Positions 52,061 to 58,928 of a stretch of DNA of 64,000 nucleotides are shown here, piece by piece. Every line of letters begins with the position of its first letter. Position 1 is the stretch's first letter. The position numbers were made by a program, and so were the translations under genes. Source of the DNA: Halomonas cerina (GTDB lineage: Bacteria; Pseudomonadota; Gammaproteobacteria; Pseudomonadales; Halomonadaceae); contig NZ_JACHXP010000019.1 of NCBI RefSeq assembly GCF_014192215.1, forward strand, positions 1 through 64,000, given 5' to 3'. The notes under the pieces were generated by a model. The model ran no database searches. It was not told the origin of the DNA and saw nothing but the letters and a program-made list of their open reading frames with translations.

Positions 52061-53359
52061 TCACCCCTTGGTCAGCAACAGCACGATTTCCGGGTAGAAG
52101 ATCACCAGGGCGACCACCACCAGGTCGGCCACCAGGAAAGTCGCCACGCCCTTGAAGATGTCCACCAGCGAGGCGTACTGGCCGGCGACGCCCTTGATGA
52201 CGAAGATGTTCATGCCCACCGGCGGCGTGATCATGCCGATCTCGAGCAGCTTGACCAGCAGCACCCCGAACCAGATCAGGCTGACGTCGTAGAGCTCGAA
52301 CACCGGCAGCAGCACGGGCAGGGTGACCAGCATGGCGCCGAAGGGCTCCATGAACAGGCCCAGGAACAGGTAGATCAGCACCACGATCAGCATCAGCTCG
52401 AGATAGGAGGGATCCCAGCCGGTGACGGCGCTGGTGATGAAGCCCGCCACGCCGCTCAGGCTCAGAAACAGCGTGAACATGCTGGCGCCGACGCCGATGA
52501 TCAGCAGTGCCGAGGTGGTGGTGAGAGTCTCGAGCAGTGCCATCTTCAGCGCCTTGCCGTCGAGGCGACGCAGCAGAGCGGCGATCAGGATGGCCCCGGC
52601 GGCCCCCACGGCGCCGGCCTCGGTGGCGGTGAAAAAGCCCGAGAACAGGCCACCGAAGACCAGCACGCCGAGCACCAGCACCGGCCAGATCTCGCCCAGC
52701 ACCTGCCGCACACTCTGCTGATCGGCCCCCAGTGCTACTCGCGGCACGACATCGGGCTTGATCCAGCTCATGAACAGGATCACCAGGCTGTAGCTCACCG
52801 CGGTCAGCAGCCCAATAGTGATGCCGCCCAGGAATACCTGGGTGATCGACACCTGGGCGAAGACGCCATAGACGATCATCAGGATGCTCGGCGGAATCAG
52901 CGCCCCGATGGTGCCACCCGCGGCGATGGTGCCGCAGGCGAAGCTCGGCTTGTAGCCACCGCGGACCATCTCCGGGATGGCGATCTTGCCCATGGCGGCA
53001 GCGCAGGCCACGCTCGAGCCGCACACCGCTGCGAAGCCGGAGCTGGCGAAGATGCTGGAGATTGCCACGCCCCCCGGCAGCCATCGGAACACTACCTTGG
53101 CGGCATTGAATAGCCCCGAGGTCAGGCCGGCATGAAAGCAGACGAAGCCCATCAGCAAAAACATGGGCACCGCGCTGAGCGTCCACTTGGCCACGAAGTC
53201 ATAGGGCTTGGACGCCAGCATGCCGATCGCCGTGTCCCAGCTCAGCATCAGCCCCATGCCCGCCAGGGAGACCAGGATCAGGGCGAGTGCCACCGGCACC
53301 CTAAGGGCCAACAACCCCAGCAGCGAGGCGAGTCCGTAAAAGCCGATATCGACAGCCAT
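52061..53359 (-). CDS. dctM: TRAP transporter large permease subunit (DctM family)
   Basis: This 432-aa permease has about 12 transmembrane segments and family motifs GFAAVCGSSVACAAAMGKIAIPEMVRGGYKPSFACGTIAAGGTIGALIPPSILMIVYG, LFMEPFGAMLVTLPVLLPV and MITPPVGMNIFVIKGVAGQ. It is the third gene of dctP-dctQ-dctM. The TRAP genes share the BoxR-type operator with the pathway genes, so the importer probably takes up the pathway's aromatic acid. A deleted fragment of it survives at 23677. Confidence 0.92.
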   Translation of the reverse strand: MAVDIGFYGLASLLGLLALRVPVALALILVSLAGMGLMLSWDTAIGMLASKPYDFVAKWTLSAVPMFLLMGFVCFHAGLTSGLFNAAKVVFRWLPGGVAISSIFASSGFAAVCGSSVACAAAMGKIAIPEMVRGGYKPSFACGTIAAGGTIGALIPPSILMIVYGVFAQVSITQVFLGGITIGLLTAVSYSLVILFMSWIKPDVVPRVALGADQQSVRQVLGEIWPVLVLGVLVFGGLFSGFFTATEAGAVGAAGAILIAALLRRLDGKALKMALLETLTTTSALLIIGVGASMFTLFLSLSGVAGFITSAVTGWDPSYLELMLIVVLIYLFLGLFMEPFGAMLVTLPVLLPVFELYDVSLIWFGVLLVKLLEIGMITPPVGMNIFVIKGVAGQYASLVDIFKGVATFLVADLVVVALVIFYPEIVLLLTKG

Positions 53360-53368
53360 GAGGCCTCC

Positions 53369-53875
53369 TTACACCGCCTCGGCAGAGGTGGTGTGGGTGA
53401 TGATCAGGGGAATGCGCACCAGGCAGACGATGACCGCCAGGGCGAACGCCACCGGCAGGACGAAATAGGTCGGCCACACCGGCATGGGGAAGTTGAGGGA
53501 CATCACGTAGGAGCCGATGGCGTATTGCTCGGCGGCCTTGTCCCAGGTGGCGAGCGCCAGCACCAGGTAGATCACCGCCGACACCAGCGACACCAGCGCA
53601 TCGATCCAGCGTGTGCCAGTGGCGCCGAAGACCCCGGCCAGCGCCTCCACGGTGATCATCTCCTTGCGCCGCTCGACCCAGGCCAGCGGCAGCAGCGCCA
53701 GGAAGATCATGTAGTAGCGGGTGACCAGCTCCTGGGTGGCCGGAATGGACACCGAGATGGTCGAGCGCAGCACCACGTCCAGAGTGATGTGGACCATCAT
53801 CGCCAGGATGCCCAAGGCCCCCAGCGAGGCCAGCAGCACCGCGGTACGGTCCGTCCAGCGAATAAGCATGTCCAT
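53369..53875 (-). CDS. dctQ: TRAP transporter small permease subunit (DctQ family)
   Basis: A 168-aa four-segment membrane protein (AVLLASLGALGILAMMVHITLDVVLR, ELVTRYYMIFLALLPLAWVERRKEMITVEALAG). The WVERRKEMITVE segment matches the position of the usual WxRxDxHIxVD loop, with altered residues. It forms the permease complex with DctM nine bases downstream. Confidence 0.87.
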   Translation of the reverse strand: MDMLIRWTDRTAVLLASLGALGILAMMVHITLDVVLRSTISVSIPATQELVTRYYMIFLALLPLAWVERRKEMITVEALAGVFGATGTRWIDALVSLVSAVIYLVLALATWDKAAEQYAIGSYVMSLNFPMPVWPTYFVLPVAFALAVIVCLVRIPLIITHTTSAEAV

Positions 53876-53944
53876 GGTTGCCTCTCGTAGGGGTGAGCCG
53901 GCAGGAGGACGACCGCCAAGGGGGCCTCCTCCTGCAGCAAGGCA

Positions 53945-55075
53945 TCAGATGCCGTAGGTGGTGAAGTCGACCTGCGACCAGACTTCCCGATCGAGGGCCT
54001 CGGCCACTTTCAGGGGGTCCTCATTCGCCTCCTCGGCGATGGCCGTCCACTTCTCGACTAGTTGGCGGAACCGGTCCAGCTTGTCGCTGGCGTTGGCGAT
54101 GTCATAGCGCTCCTCGGCCTGCCGGGCGGCCACCGCCAGATCCTTCTCGACGAATGCTTGGGTAGCATCCAGTAAGGCTTGGCTGGGCTCGAGCATCTCG
54201 ACGCCGGCCTGCTGGGCGGCCTCCTCGGCCTGGGCCGGCATGTCGTAGGCCCAGTGCTGCACCGTCAGCAGGCTGGATACCGTAGATGCCCGGGCGATAG
54301 CCTCGCGATCCTCGGCCGATAGCGACTGCCAGGTCGGCAGGCCCACCGCATGGGAAATCAGGCTGTGGAAGGTGCCCAGCTCGATGGTGGTGATGTAGTC
54401 GATCACATCATCGAGACGAAACGAGATGATGTCCGAGGTGGAGGCGACGGTGCCCTCGATCACGCCTTGGGAAAGCGCCTCGAAGGTCTCCCCGACCGGG
54501 ATACTGGCGGCCGAGACACCGAACTCGTCTGCCCAGCGCGAGAACTGCGGTCCGCCGACCCGCAGTCGCAGGCCCTGCAGATCGTCGACGCCTTGCACCG
54601 GCTGGTTGGTCAGCAGCTGATAGACATCCGTGGAGTGGGAGCTGGTATAGACGATGCCCAGGTCCTTGAGCTCGTCCTGGCAATCGCCGCAGGTGACCAC
54701 GTACTCGGTCATGGCCGCTGCCATCGCCATGGGGTTGCTGCCCAGGAACGCCATGTCCCCTACCAGGTTGAACTCCGGCAGGTCGGCGGGGAAATAAGCC
54801 GGCAGGAACAGGCCGACCTCGACCAGCTGGCTCTTGATTGCCGTGCGCATGTTCTGGATCGAGGCGATCTCCATACCCAGCAGCGAGCCGCTGAGTCGAC
54901 CGTCGGTCATCTCGGCGATACGCGTCTGGAAATCCGTGTACAGCGGATCATGGGCGGGGTGTACCGGTGGCACACCGGAGGCCATGCGCAGCTCCTTGGC
55001 CTGGGCCAGCGGGATCGACATTGCAGTCGCTAGCGTGGCGACCGCGAGACCTTTGATCAGGGGTTTCATCTGCAT
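53945..55075 (-). CDS. dctP: TRAP transporter substrate-binding protein (DctP family)
   Basis: This 376-aa periplasmic protein has a signal peptide (MKPLIKGLAVATLATAMSIPLAQAKE). DctP motifs are RMASGVPPVHPAHDPLYTDFQTRIAEMTDGRLSGSLLGMEIASIQNMRTAIKSQLVEVGLF and LQGLRLRVGGPQFSRWADEFGVSAASIPVGETFEALSQGVIEGTV. The Arg in LRLRVGG is the expected carboxylate ligand. Cys-Gly-Asp-Cys in YVVTCGDCQDEL is a feature I cannot explain and may be a disulfide. The ATG at 55075 has GAGG six bases upstream; the one at 55069 is a second choice. Confidence 0.9.
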   Translation of the reverse strand: MQMKPLIKGLAVATLATAMSIPLAQAKELRMASGVPPVHPAHDPLYTDFQTRIAEMTDGRLSGSLLGMEIASIQNMRTAIKSQLVEVGLFLPAYFPADLPEFNLVGDMAFLGSNPMAMAAAMTEYVVTCGDCQDELKDLGIVYTSSHSTDVYQLLTNQPVQGVDDLQGLRLRVGGPQFSRWADEFGVSAASIPVGETFEALSQGVIEGTVASTSDIISFRLDDVIDYITTIELGTFHSLISHAVGLPTWQSLSAEDREAIARASTVSSLLTVQHWAYDMPAQAEEAAQQAGVEMLEPSQALLDATQAFVEKDLAVAARQAEERYDIANASDKLDRFRQLVEKWTAIAEEANEDPLKVAEALDREVWSQVDFTTYGI

Positions 55076-55221
55076 CTCGAACCTCACTACATTGCTCTTG
55101 TTGGGGAGGCCATCCCTCGCCGCGAGGGATGGCCCAGGGATCGAAACAGGCCGGCCGGGGGCGTACTTCGGCGCCGAACGCCTCACCAATAAGCACTATA
55201 AGTAACCTTCAGCGAACGAAA

Positions 55222-55235
55222 TGCATTATAGTTCA
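55222..55235. promoter_or_regulatory. BoxR-type operator TGCA-TTATAG-TTCA over the dctP -10
   Basis: The minus strand reads TGAACTATAATGCA, containing a perfect -10 TATAAT; a -35 CTTGGC lies 16 bases upstream of it. Repressor binding would block the dctPQM promoter. Confidence 0.72.
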
Positions 55236-55258
55236 TAATCGACGTTGCCAAGAAACAC

Positions 55259-55268
55259 AACTTTAGTC
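55259..55268. promoter_or_regulatory. AACTTTAGTC element at about -45 of dctP
   Basis: One change from GACTTTAGTC; centred about 45 bases upstream of the predicted dctP TSS. Confidence 0.5.
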
Positions 55269-55460
55269 TCAGGAAAAGAACACGTCAGATGGCAAAGCGG
55301 CCGCGACAGTTTTGGTCCGCCACAGGAGTGAATAGCGATATTTCAGATGGTTAGGCGAAACACCGGGGCCGGGCTGTAACCCGGGGACCAAGGCAAGCGG
55401 GCTAGGCGGATCGTGGGCGCGCGCGACGTCAAGGTGGGAGATTTTGCGGTCGACAGGCCT

Positions 55461-55474
55461 TGCATTATAATTCC
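55461..55474. promoter_or_regulatory. BoxR-type operator half TGCA-TTATAA-TTCC over the boxR -10
   Basis: TGCA followed by TATAAT (55467-55472), which is 17 bases after TTGCGG (55444-55449), making a good sigma70 promoter for the regulator gene. The right arm is degenerate (TTCC), suggesting weaker autorepression. Confidence 0.65.
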
Positions 55475-55511
55475 ATGCACGCCCCCCGGCACACAGTGAG
55501 AAGAGCGTTTC

Positions 55512-56432
55512 ATGAACAACCAGGTCAAGGACAAGACAGCGAGCGATACGCCGAGCCCCGGGCAGGACTACGCCGCGGTGATCGGCAGCCGCGTGCGCGC
55601 CATCCGTGCACGACGCGGCATTCCCCGCAAGCAGCTCTCCGCCGAGTCGGGGATCTCGGAGCGCTACCTGGCCCAGATCGAGACCGGCAAGGCCAACATC
55701 TCGATCGAACTGCTGCAGCGCCTGGCCCAGGCCATGGTTGTGCCCATTCACGGCCTGCTGCCGGATCCCGCGCAACAGGCCCTGCCCGCCACGCTGCGGG
55801 ACCTGCTCCAGCGTCTCTCCCCCACTCAGCTCGAAGAGGCCCAGCGGCTACTCGCCGAGCACTTCGCGCCTCGGCGGGCCTGCCAGTCCGGCATTGCCCT
55901 GATCGGCATCCGCTGCAGTGGCAAGACCACCCTCGGCGAACGCCTGGCTGCACAGTACGACCTGCCTTTCATCCGCCTCAGCCAAGTCATCGAGCGGCAA
56001 GGTGGCATGCGGGTCGGTGAGATCCTCGAGATGGGGGGACAGCGTACCTACCGCCGCCTAGAGCGTGAGGCCCTGGAGCAGGTTATCCACGAGCACCCCC
56101 AGTCGGTGCTCGAGGCCGGCGGCGGCCTGGTCACCGAACCCGAGACCTTCCAGCACCTGCTTGACCACTTCTATACCGTGTGGCTCAAGGCGGAGCCCGC
56201 GGAGCTCATGCGCCGCCTGATGGCGGTGGGCGACATGCGCCCGCTGGAAGGCAACAACTACGACATGGCCCTGGAAGATGTGACTCGCATCCTCACCGAG
56301 CGCGATGAGGAATACCGCCAGGCTGACCTGATCCTCGACACCACCGGACGCAGCGTCGACGACTGTTTTCAGGAACTCGCTGATGCCTCCCGCTTCCTGC
56401 TGGATGGCAGGGTGAAGGCCACGTCAACCTGA
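55512..56432 (+). CDS. boxR: BoxR/BzdR-family regulator (XRE HTH plus shikimate-kinase-like domain)
   Basis: This 306-aa protein has an N-terminal Xre-type HTH (about residues 23-80: RVRAIRARRGIPRKQLSAESGISERYLAQIETGKANISIELLQRLA), a linker, and a C-terminal shikimate-kinase-like domain with P-loop GIRCSGKT (132-139) and EAGGGLVTEPETFQHLL. This architecture is diagnostic of BzdR and BoxR, repressors of benzoyl-CoA pathways in Azoarcus and relatives, where the C-terminal domain binds benzoyl-CoA. Operators of the matching form lie before several operons here. The effector is probably an aryl-CoA, but no box or bzd genes are in the window, so benzoyl-CoA itself is uncertain. The gene symbol is by family. 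Confidence 0.87.
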   Translation: MNNQVKDKTASDTPSPGQDYAAVIGSRVRAIRARRGIPRKQLSAESGISERYLAQIETGKANISIELLQRLAQAMVVPIHGLLPDPAQQALPATLRDLLQRLSPTQLEEAQRLLAEHFAPRRACQSGIALIGIRCSGKTTLGERLAAQYDLPFIRLSQVIERQGGMRVGEILEMGGQRTYRRLEREALEQVIHEHPQSVLEAGGGLVTEPETFQHLLDHFYTVWLKAEPAELMRRLMAVGDMRPLEGNNYDMALEDVTRILTERDEEYRQADLILDTTGRSVDDCFQELADASRFLLDGRVKATST

Positions 56433-56450
56433 CGAACCGGCGAACTCGGC

Positions 56451-56475
56451 GGGCGCGGTTGCTTCACTGCGCCCC
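56451..56475. terminator. Weak hairpin between convergent genes
   Basis: GGGCGC (56451-56456) pairs with GCGCCC around twelve bases. It lies between the boxR-like stop at 56432 and the VOC stop at 56497 and could serve both directions; no T run. Confidence 0.4.
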
Positions 56476-56496
56476 AGTAAAGAAGGGAAGAGGGGC

Positions 56497-56904
56497 TTAG
56501 TGCCCCTCGGGTATTTCCGCCAGTTCGATCAGCACATTGCCGGTCGATGACGGGTCGAGGAAGACGATGCGGCTGCCGCCATGGCCGGGCTTCGGCGTCT
56601 CGTTGAGCAGCCTGATGCCCTTGTTCTTGAGCTCCACCACGGCGCAGTCGATATCGTCCACCTCGAAGCACAGGTGCCAGAGGCTCTCCCCCGCCTGGTC
56701 CATCCAGGCGTTCACCGGGGATGCCGGCCCGACGGCCTCCAGCAGCTCGATATAGGTCTCCCCCACCGGCAGCATGGCCAGCCGGGTCTCCTCGACCTCC
56801 TCCTCGTATTCCTGCGGGATGCCCAGCACATCGACCCAGGTTTCCCGAGCCTTGTCCATGTCCTTCACCGTAATGGCGACATGTTCCAGTCGTTTGATTT
56901 TCAA
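56497..56904 (-). CDS. VOC-superfamily protein (methylmalonyl-CoA epimerase-like)
   Basis: A 135-aa protein of two beta-alpha-beta-beta-beta modules: RLEHVAITVKDMDKARETWVDVLGIPQEYEE (metal His in EHVAI), then ETYIELLEAVG, LWHLCFEVDDIDCAVVELKNKGIRLL and FLDPSSTGNVLIELAEIPEG. The metal-ligand pattern and the ends (HLCFEVDDI, GNVLIEL) resemble methylmalonyl-CoA epimerase. I chose the TTG at 56904 because GGGAGGAA lies five bases upstream and the fold begins there; a longer frame would overlap the next gene. It is the last gene of the ABC-transporter/acyl-CoA operon. Confidence 0.78.
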   Translation of the reverse strand: MKIKRLEHVAITVKDMDKARETWVDVLGIPQEYEEEVEETRLAMLPVGETYIELLEAVGPASPVNAWMDQAGESLWHLCFEVDDIDCAVVELKNKGIRLLNETPKPGHGGSRIVFLDPSSTGNVLIELAEIPEGH

Positions 56905-56917
56905 GGCAGTTCCTCCC

Positions 56918-57952
56918 TCAATGCTGTAAATCGAGCCCCACCTTGCCCATCCGACCGCCCGCCTCCAGACGGTCCAGCGCCTCGCGGATGTCCTCCAGGG
57001 GAAAGACGCTGTCGATGACCGGGGTGATCCCATGGCGCTCCACGTAGGCCAGCAGATCAGCGAATTCGGAAAGATTGCCGCTGGTGGAGCCAATGATCTG
57101 CAGCTGACGGATGAAGATGCGCTTCAGGTCCGCCGGGGGCTGATCCCCCGAGGTGGCCCCACAGGTCACCAGGCGTCCGCCGCGTACCAGCGACTTCAGG
57201 GCCGACGACCAGACGGCCTCGCCGACATTCTCGATGACCACATCCACGCCGCGCCCGCCGGTAAGCGCCATGACCGTCTTGGCCACGTCCTGGGTCTTGC
57301 TGTTGATCGCCTCATGGGCGCCCAACTCCAGGGCCTTCTCGAGCTTGTCATCCTCGCGGGAGGTCACGATCACCCGGGCACCGGTGCTTCTGGCCAGCTG
57401 CATGGCGGCCAGCGACACGCCGCCGCCCACCCCGAACACCAGCACGGTCTCCCAGGGCTTCAGCTGGGCTCGGGTGAAGACCATCCGCCAGGCGGTCAGG
57501 TAGTTCACCCCCATGGCCGCCGCCTGCAGGAAGTCCAGGTGCTGCGGCATGGGGAAGACGTTCTGCACCGGCACGCTGATCCACTGGGCGAAGGTGCCAT
57601 CGATATGCTCGCCCAAGAGCTTCATGCGGGTGCACAGCACATTGTCACCGCGCCGACAGAACTCGCACCGGCCACAGGAGACTCCCGGGTAGATCACCAC
57701 CCGCTGGCCGACCGAGACCCGCTCCTCGCCGGCATCGATCTCCTCCACGACGCCGGCCCCGTCGAGCCCCATGACCAGTGGGAGCTCGTGGGTGATGCCC
57801 GCCCCGCTGTTGCGCATGTAGAGATCGACCTGGTTGAGGGTGCCCGCCTCGATGCGCACCAGCACCTCACCCGGTTGACGACGAGGACGCTCGCCCTCCC
57901 GGACCTCGACCACCTCGTTGCCGCCATGGGCGGTAATCACGACAGACTTCAT
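56918..57952 (-). CDS. Zinc-containing alcohol dehydrogenase / quinone-oxidoreductase family (MDR)
   Basis: This 344-aa medium-chain dehydrogenase has MGLDGAGVVEEIDAGEE, the structural-zinc lobe SCGRCEFCRRGDNVLCTRMKLLGEHIDG (CxxCxxC then C), LDFLQAAAMGVNYLTAWRMV and the NAD(P) motif VLVFGVGGGVSLAAMQLARSTGARVIVTSR. It oxidises alcohols or reduces enoyl or quinone substrates. The operon also holds hydratases and a synthetase, so an enoyl-CoA or hydroxyacyl role is possible. Substrate not predictable. Confidence 0.85.
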   Translation of the reverse strand: MKSVVITAHGGNEVVEVREGERPRRQPGEVLVRIEAGTLNQVDLYMRNSGAGITHELPLVMGLDGAGVVEEIDAGEERVSVGQRVVIYPGVSCGRCEFCRRGDNVLCTRMKLLGEHIDGTFAQWISVPVQNVFPMPQHLDFLQAAAMGVNYLTAWRMVFTRAQLKPWETVLVFGVGGGVSLAAMQLARSTGARVIVTSREDDKLEKALELGAHEAINSKTQDVAKTVMALTGGRGVDVVIENVGEAVWSSALKSLVRGGRLVTCGATSGDQPPADLKRIFIRQLQIIGSTSGNLSEFADLLAYVERHGITPVIDSVFPLEDIREALDRLEAGGRMGKVGLDLQH

Positions 57953-57955
57953 GCA

Positions 57956-58423
57956 TTACTCCTTTCCAGCAGTGTGGTAATCCCTTGCCCCTCGCACAGG
58001 GTGCACAGGGTTTGGCCTGTGGAAGTCGGCCCGCCCGGTGACCCTGACGACACCCTCGGCGTCCCGGGCCACGATATCGACGCCGACCCGAACGACGCTT
58101 TCTGCCTGATGCGGCGCCCCGCGGTAGCCCACGACCTTCAGGCGGGTGCCGACCCCCATCGGCGCCACAAAGCGGCACGAGAACATCTCTAGCTGCCACC
58201 CGGCCATGGCACGCGTCAGCCAGCCCCCGATATCGGTCATGGCCAGCATGCCGTGGCAGATCAGGTCGGGATGACCGGCCTGCACGGCCGCTTCCCGGTC
58301 CAGATGGATCGGGTTATGGTCGCCGGAGAGCTCGGCATAGGCATGGAGCACTTCGCGCTGCATCTCGCGCAGCCAGGTCGGCCCCAGGTCAGACAGGCGG
58401 TCCTCGCGATGTGGCGTCGACAT
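57956..58423 (-). CDS. MaoC-like hydratase subunit (hotdog domain)
   Basis: A 155-aa single hotdog protein with AELSGDHNPIHLDREAAVQAGHPDLICHGMLAMTDIGGWL; DHNPIH holds the Asp-His pair of the hydratase 2 motif. It works as a pair with the FAS1-like half encoded directly upstream: the genes overlap by one base, and together they equal a double-hotdog hydratase. Three bases separate it from the ADH gene. Confidence 0.85.
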   Translation of the reverse strand: MSTPHREDRLSDLGPTWLREMQREVLHAYAELSGDHNPIHLDREAAVQAGHPDLICHGMLAMTDIGGWLTRAMAGWQLEMFSCRFVAPMGVGTRLKVVGYRGAPHQAESVVRVGVDIVARDAEGVVRVTGRADFHRPNPVHPVRGARDYHTAGKE

Positions 58424-58878
58424 CAGGTGTCCTCCCCGGCAGTCCTGATGGCATAGACAGAGCGGCTGCTGACCGTCAGACGACCGTCGACCCGAAAGTG
58501 GCTCTCCTTGACGAAGAAGCAGACCCGGCGTTCAGGCTTCCAGGTCACATCGCGCAGCCAGGACATCACCGTGACGAGATCCCCACAGCGCAGTGGGCGG
58601 TGATAGGTAAAGGATTGCTCGGCGTGAAGCAGGCGGCTGGCCTCAATCTCCAGCAGCGCCGCCACTGCGGCGACGACCCCGGCCTCCATCTCCAGGGAAA
58701 ACGGGAAGGTGGGCAGCGCCGGGCCGATATCGTCACAGGCACTCTCCTGTCTCACCTCCGCGTCCTGCTGCCCCAGGAAGTCGAGGTAGCGAACCACACG
58801 ATCCCGCTCGATACGCGCCTGGAAGGCAGGAAACTCGTGGCCTTCCAGCGCCAGCCAGCGGCTATTGAATCGCACCAT
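58423..58878 (-). CDS. FAS1-like dehydratase-domain protein (MaoC partner)
   Basis: This 151-aa hotdog protein lacks the catalytic DxxxxH pair but keeps HAEQSFTYHRPLRCGDLVTVMSWLRDVTWKPERRVCFFVKES, as in the N-terminal half of hydratase 2 enzymes. It is expected to form a heterodimer with the MaoC-like product that overlaps its stop. Such pairs hydrate enoyl-CoA in side-chain or steroid degradation. Confidence 0.8.
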   Translation of the reverse strand: MVRFNSRWLALEGHEFPAFQARIERDRVVRYLDFLGQQDAEVRQESACDDIGPALPTFPFSLEMEAGVVAAVAALLEIEASRLLHAEQSFTYHRPLRCGDLVTVMSWLRDVTWKPERRVCFFVKESHFRVDGRLTVSSRSVYAIRTAGEDT

Positions 58879-58928
58879 GGGTCATCCGCCTTGCCGTCAG
58901 GACGTCACGAAGAGAGCGGTTCCCTCGG

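Larger units (their letters stand above)
55076..55511. promoter_or_regulatory. Divergent promoter region between dctP and boxR-like regulator
   Basis: 436 bases with no convincing gene. From left to right: half-site AGCACTATAAG (55192-55202), operator with dctP -10 (55222-55235), GACTTTAGTC-like element (55259-55268) and operator over the boxR -10 (55461-55474). Confidence 0.65.
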
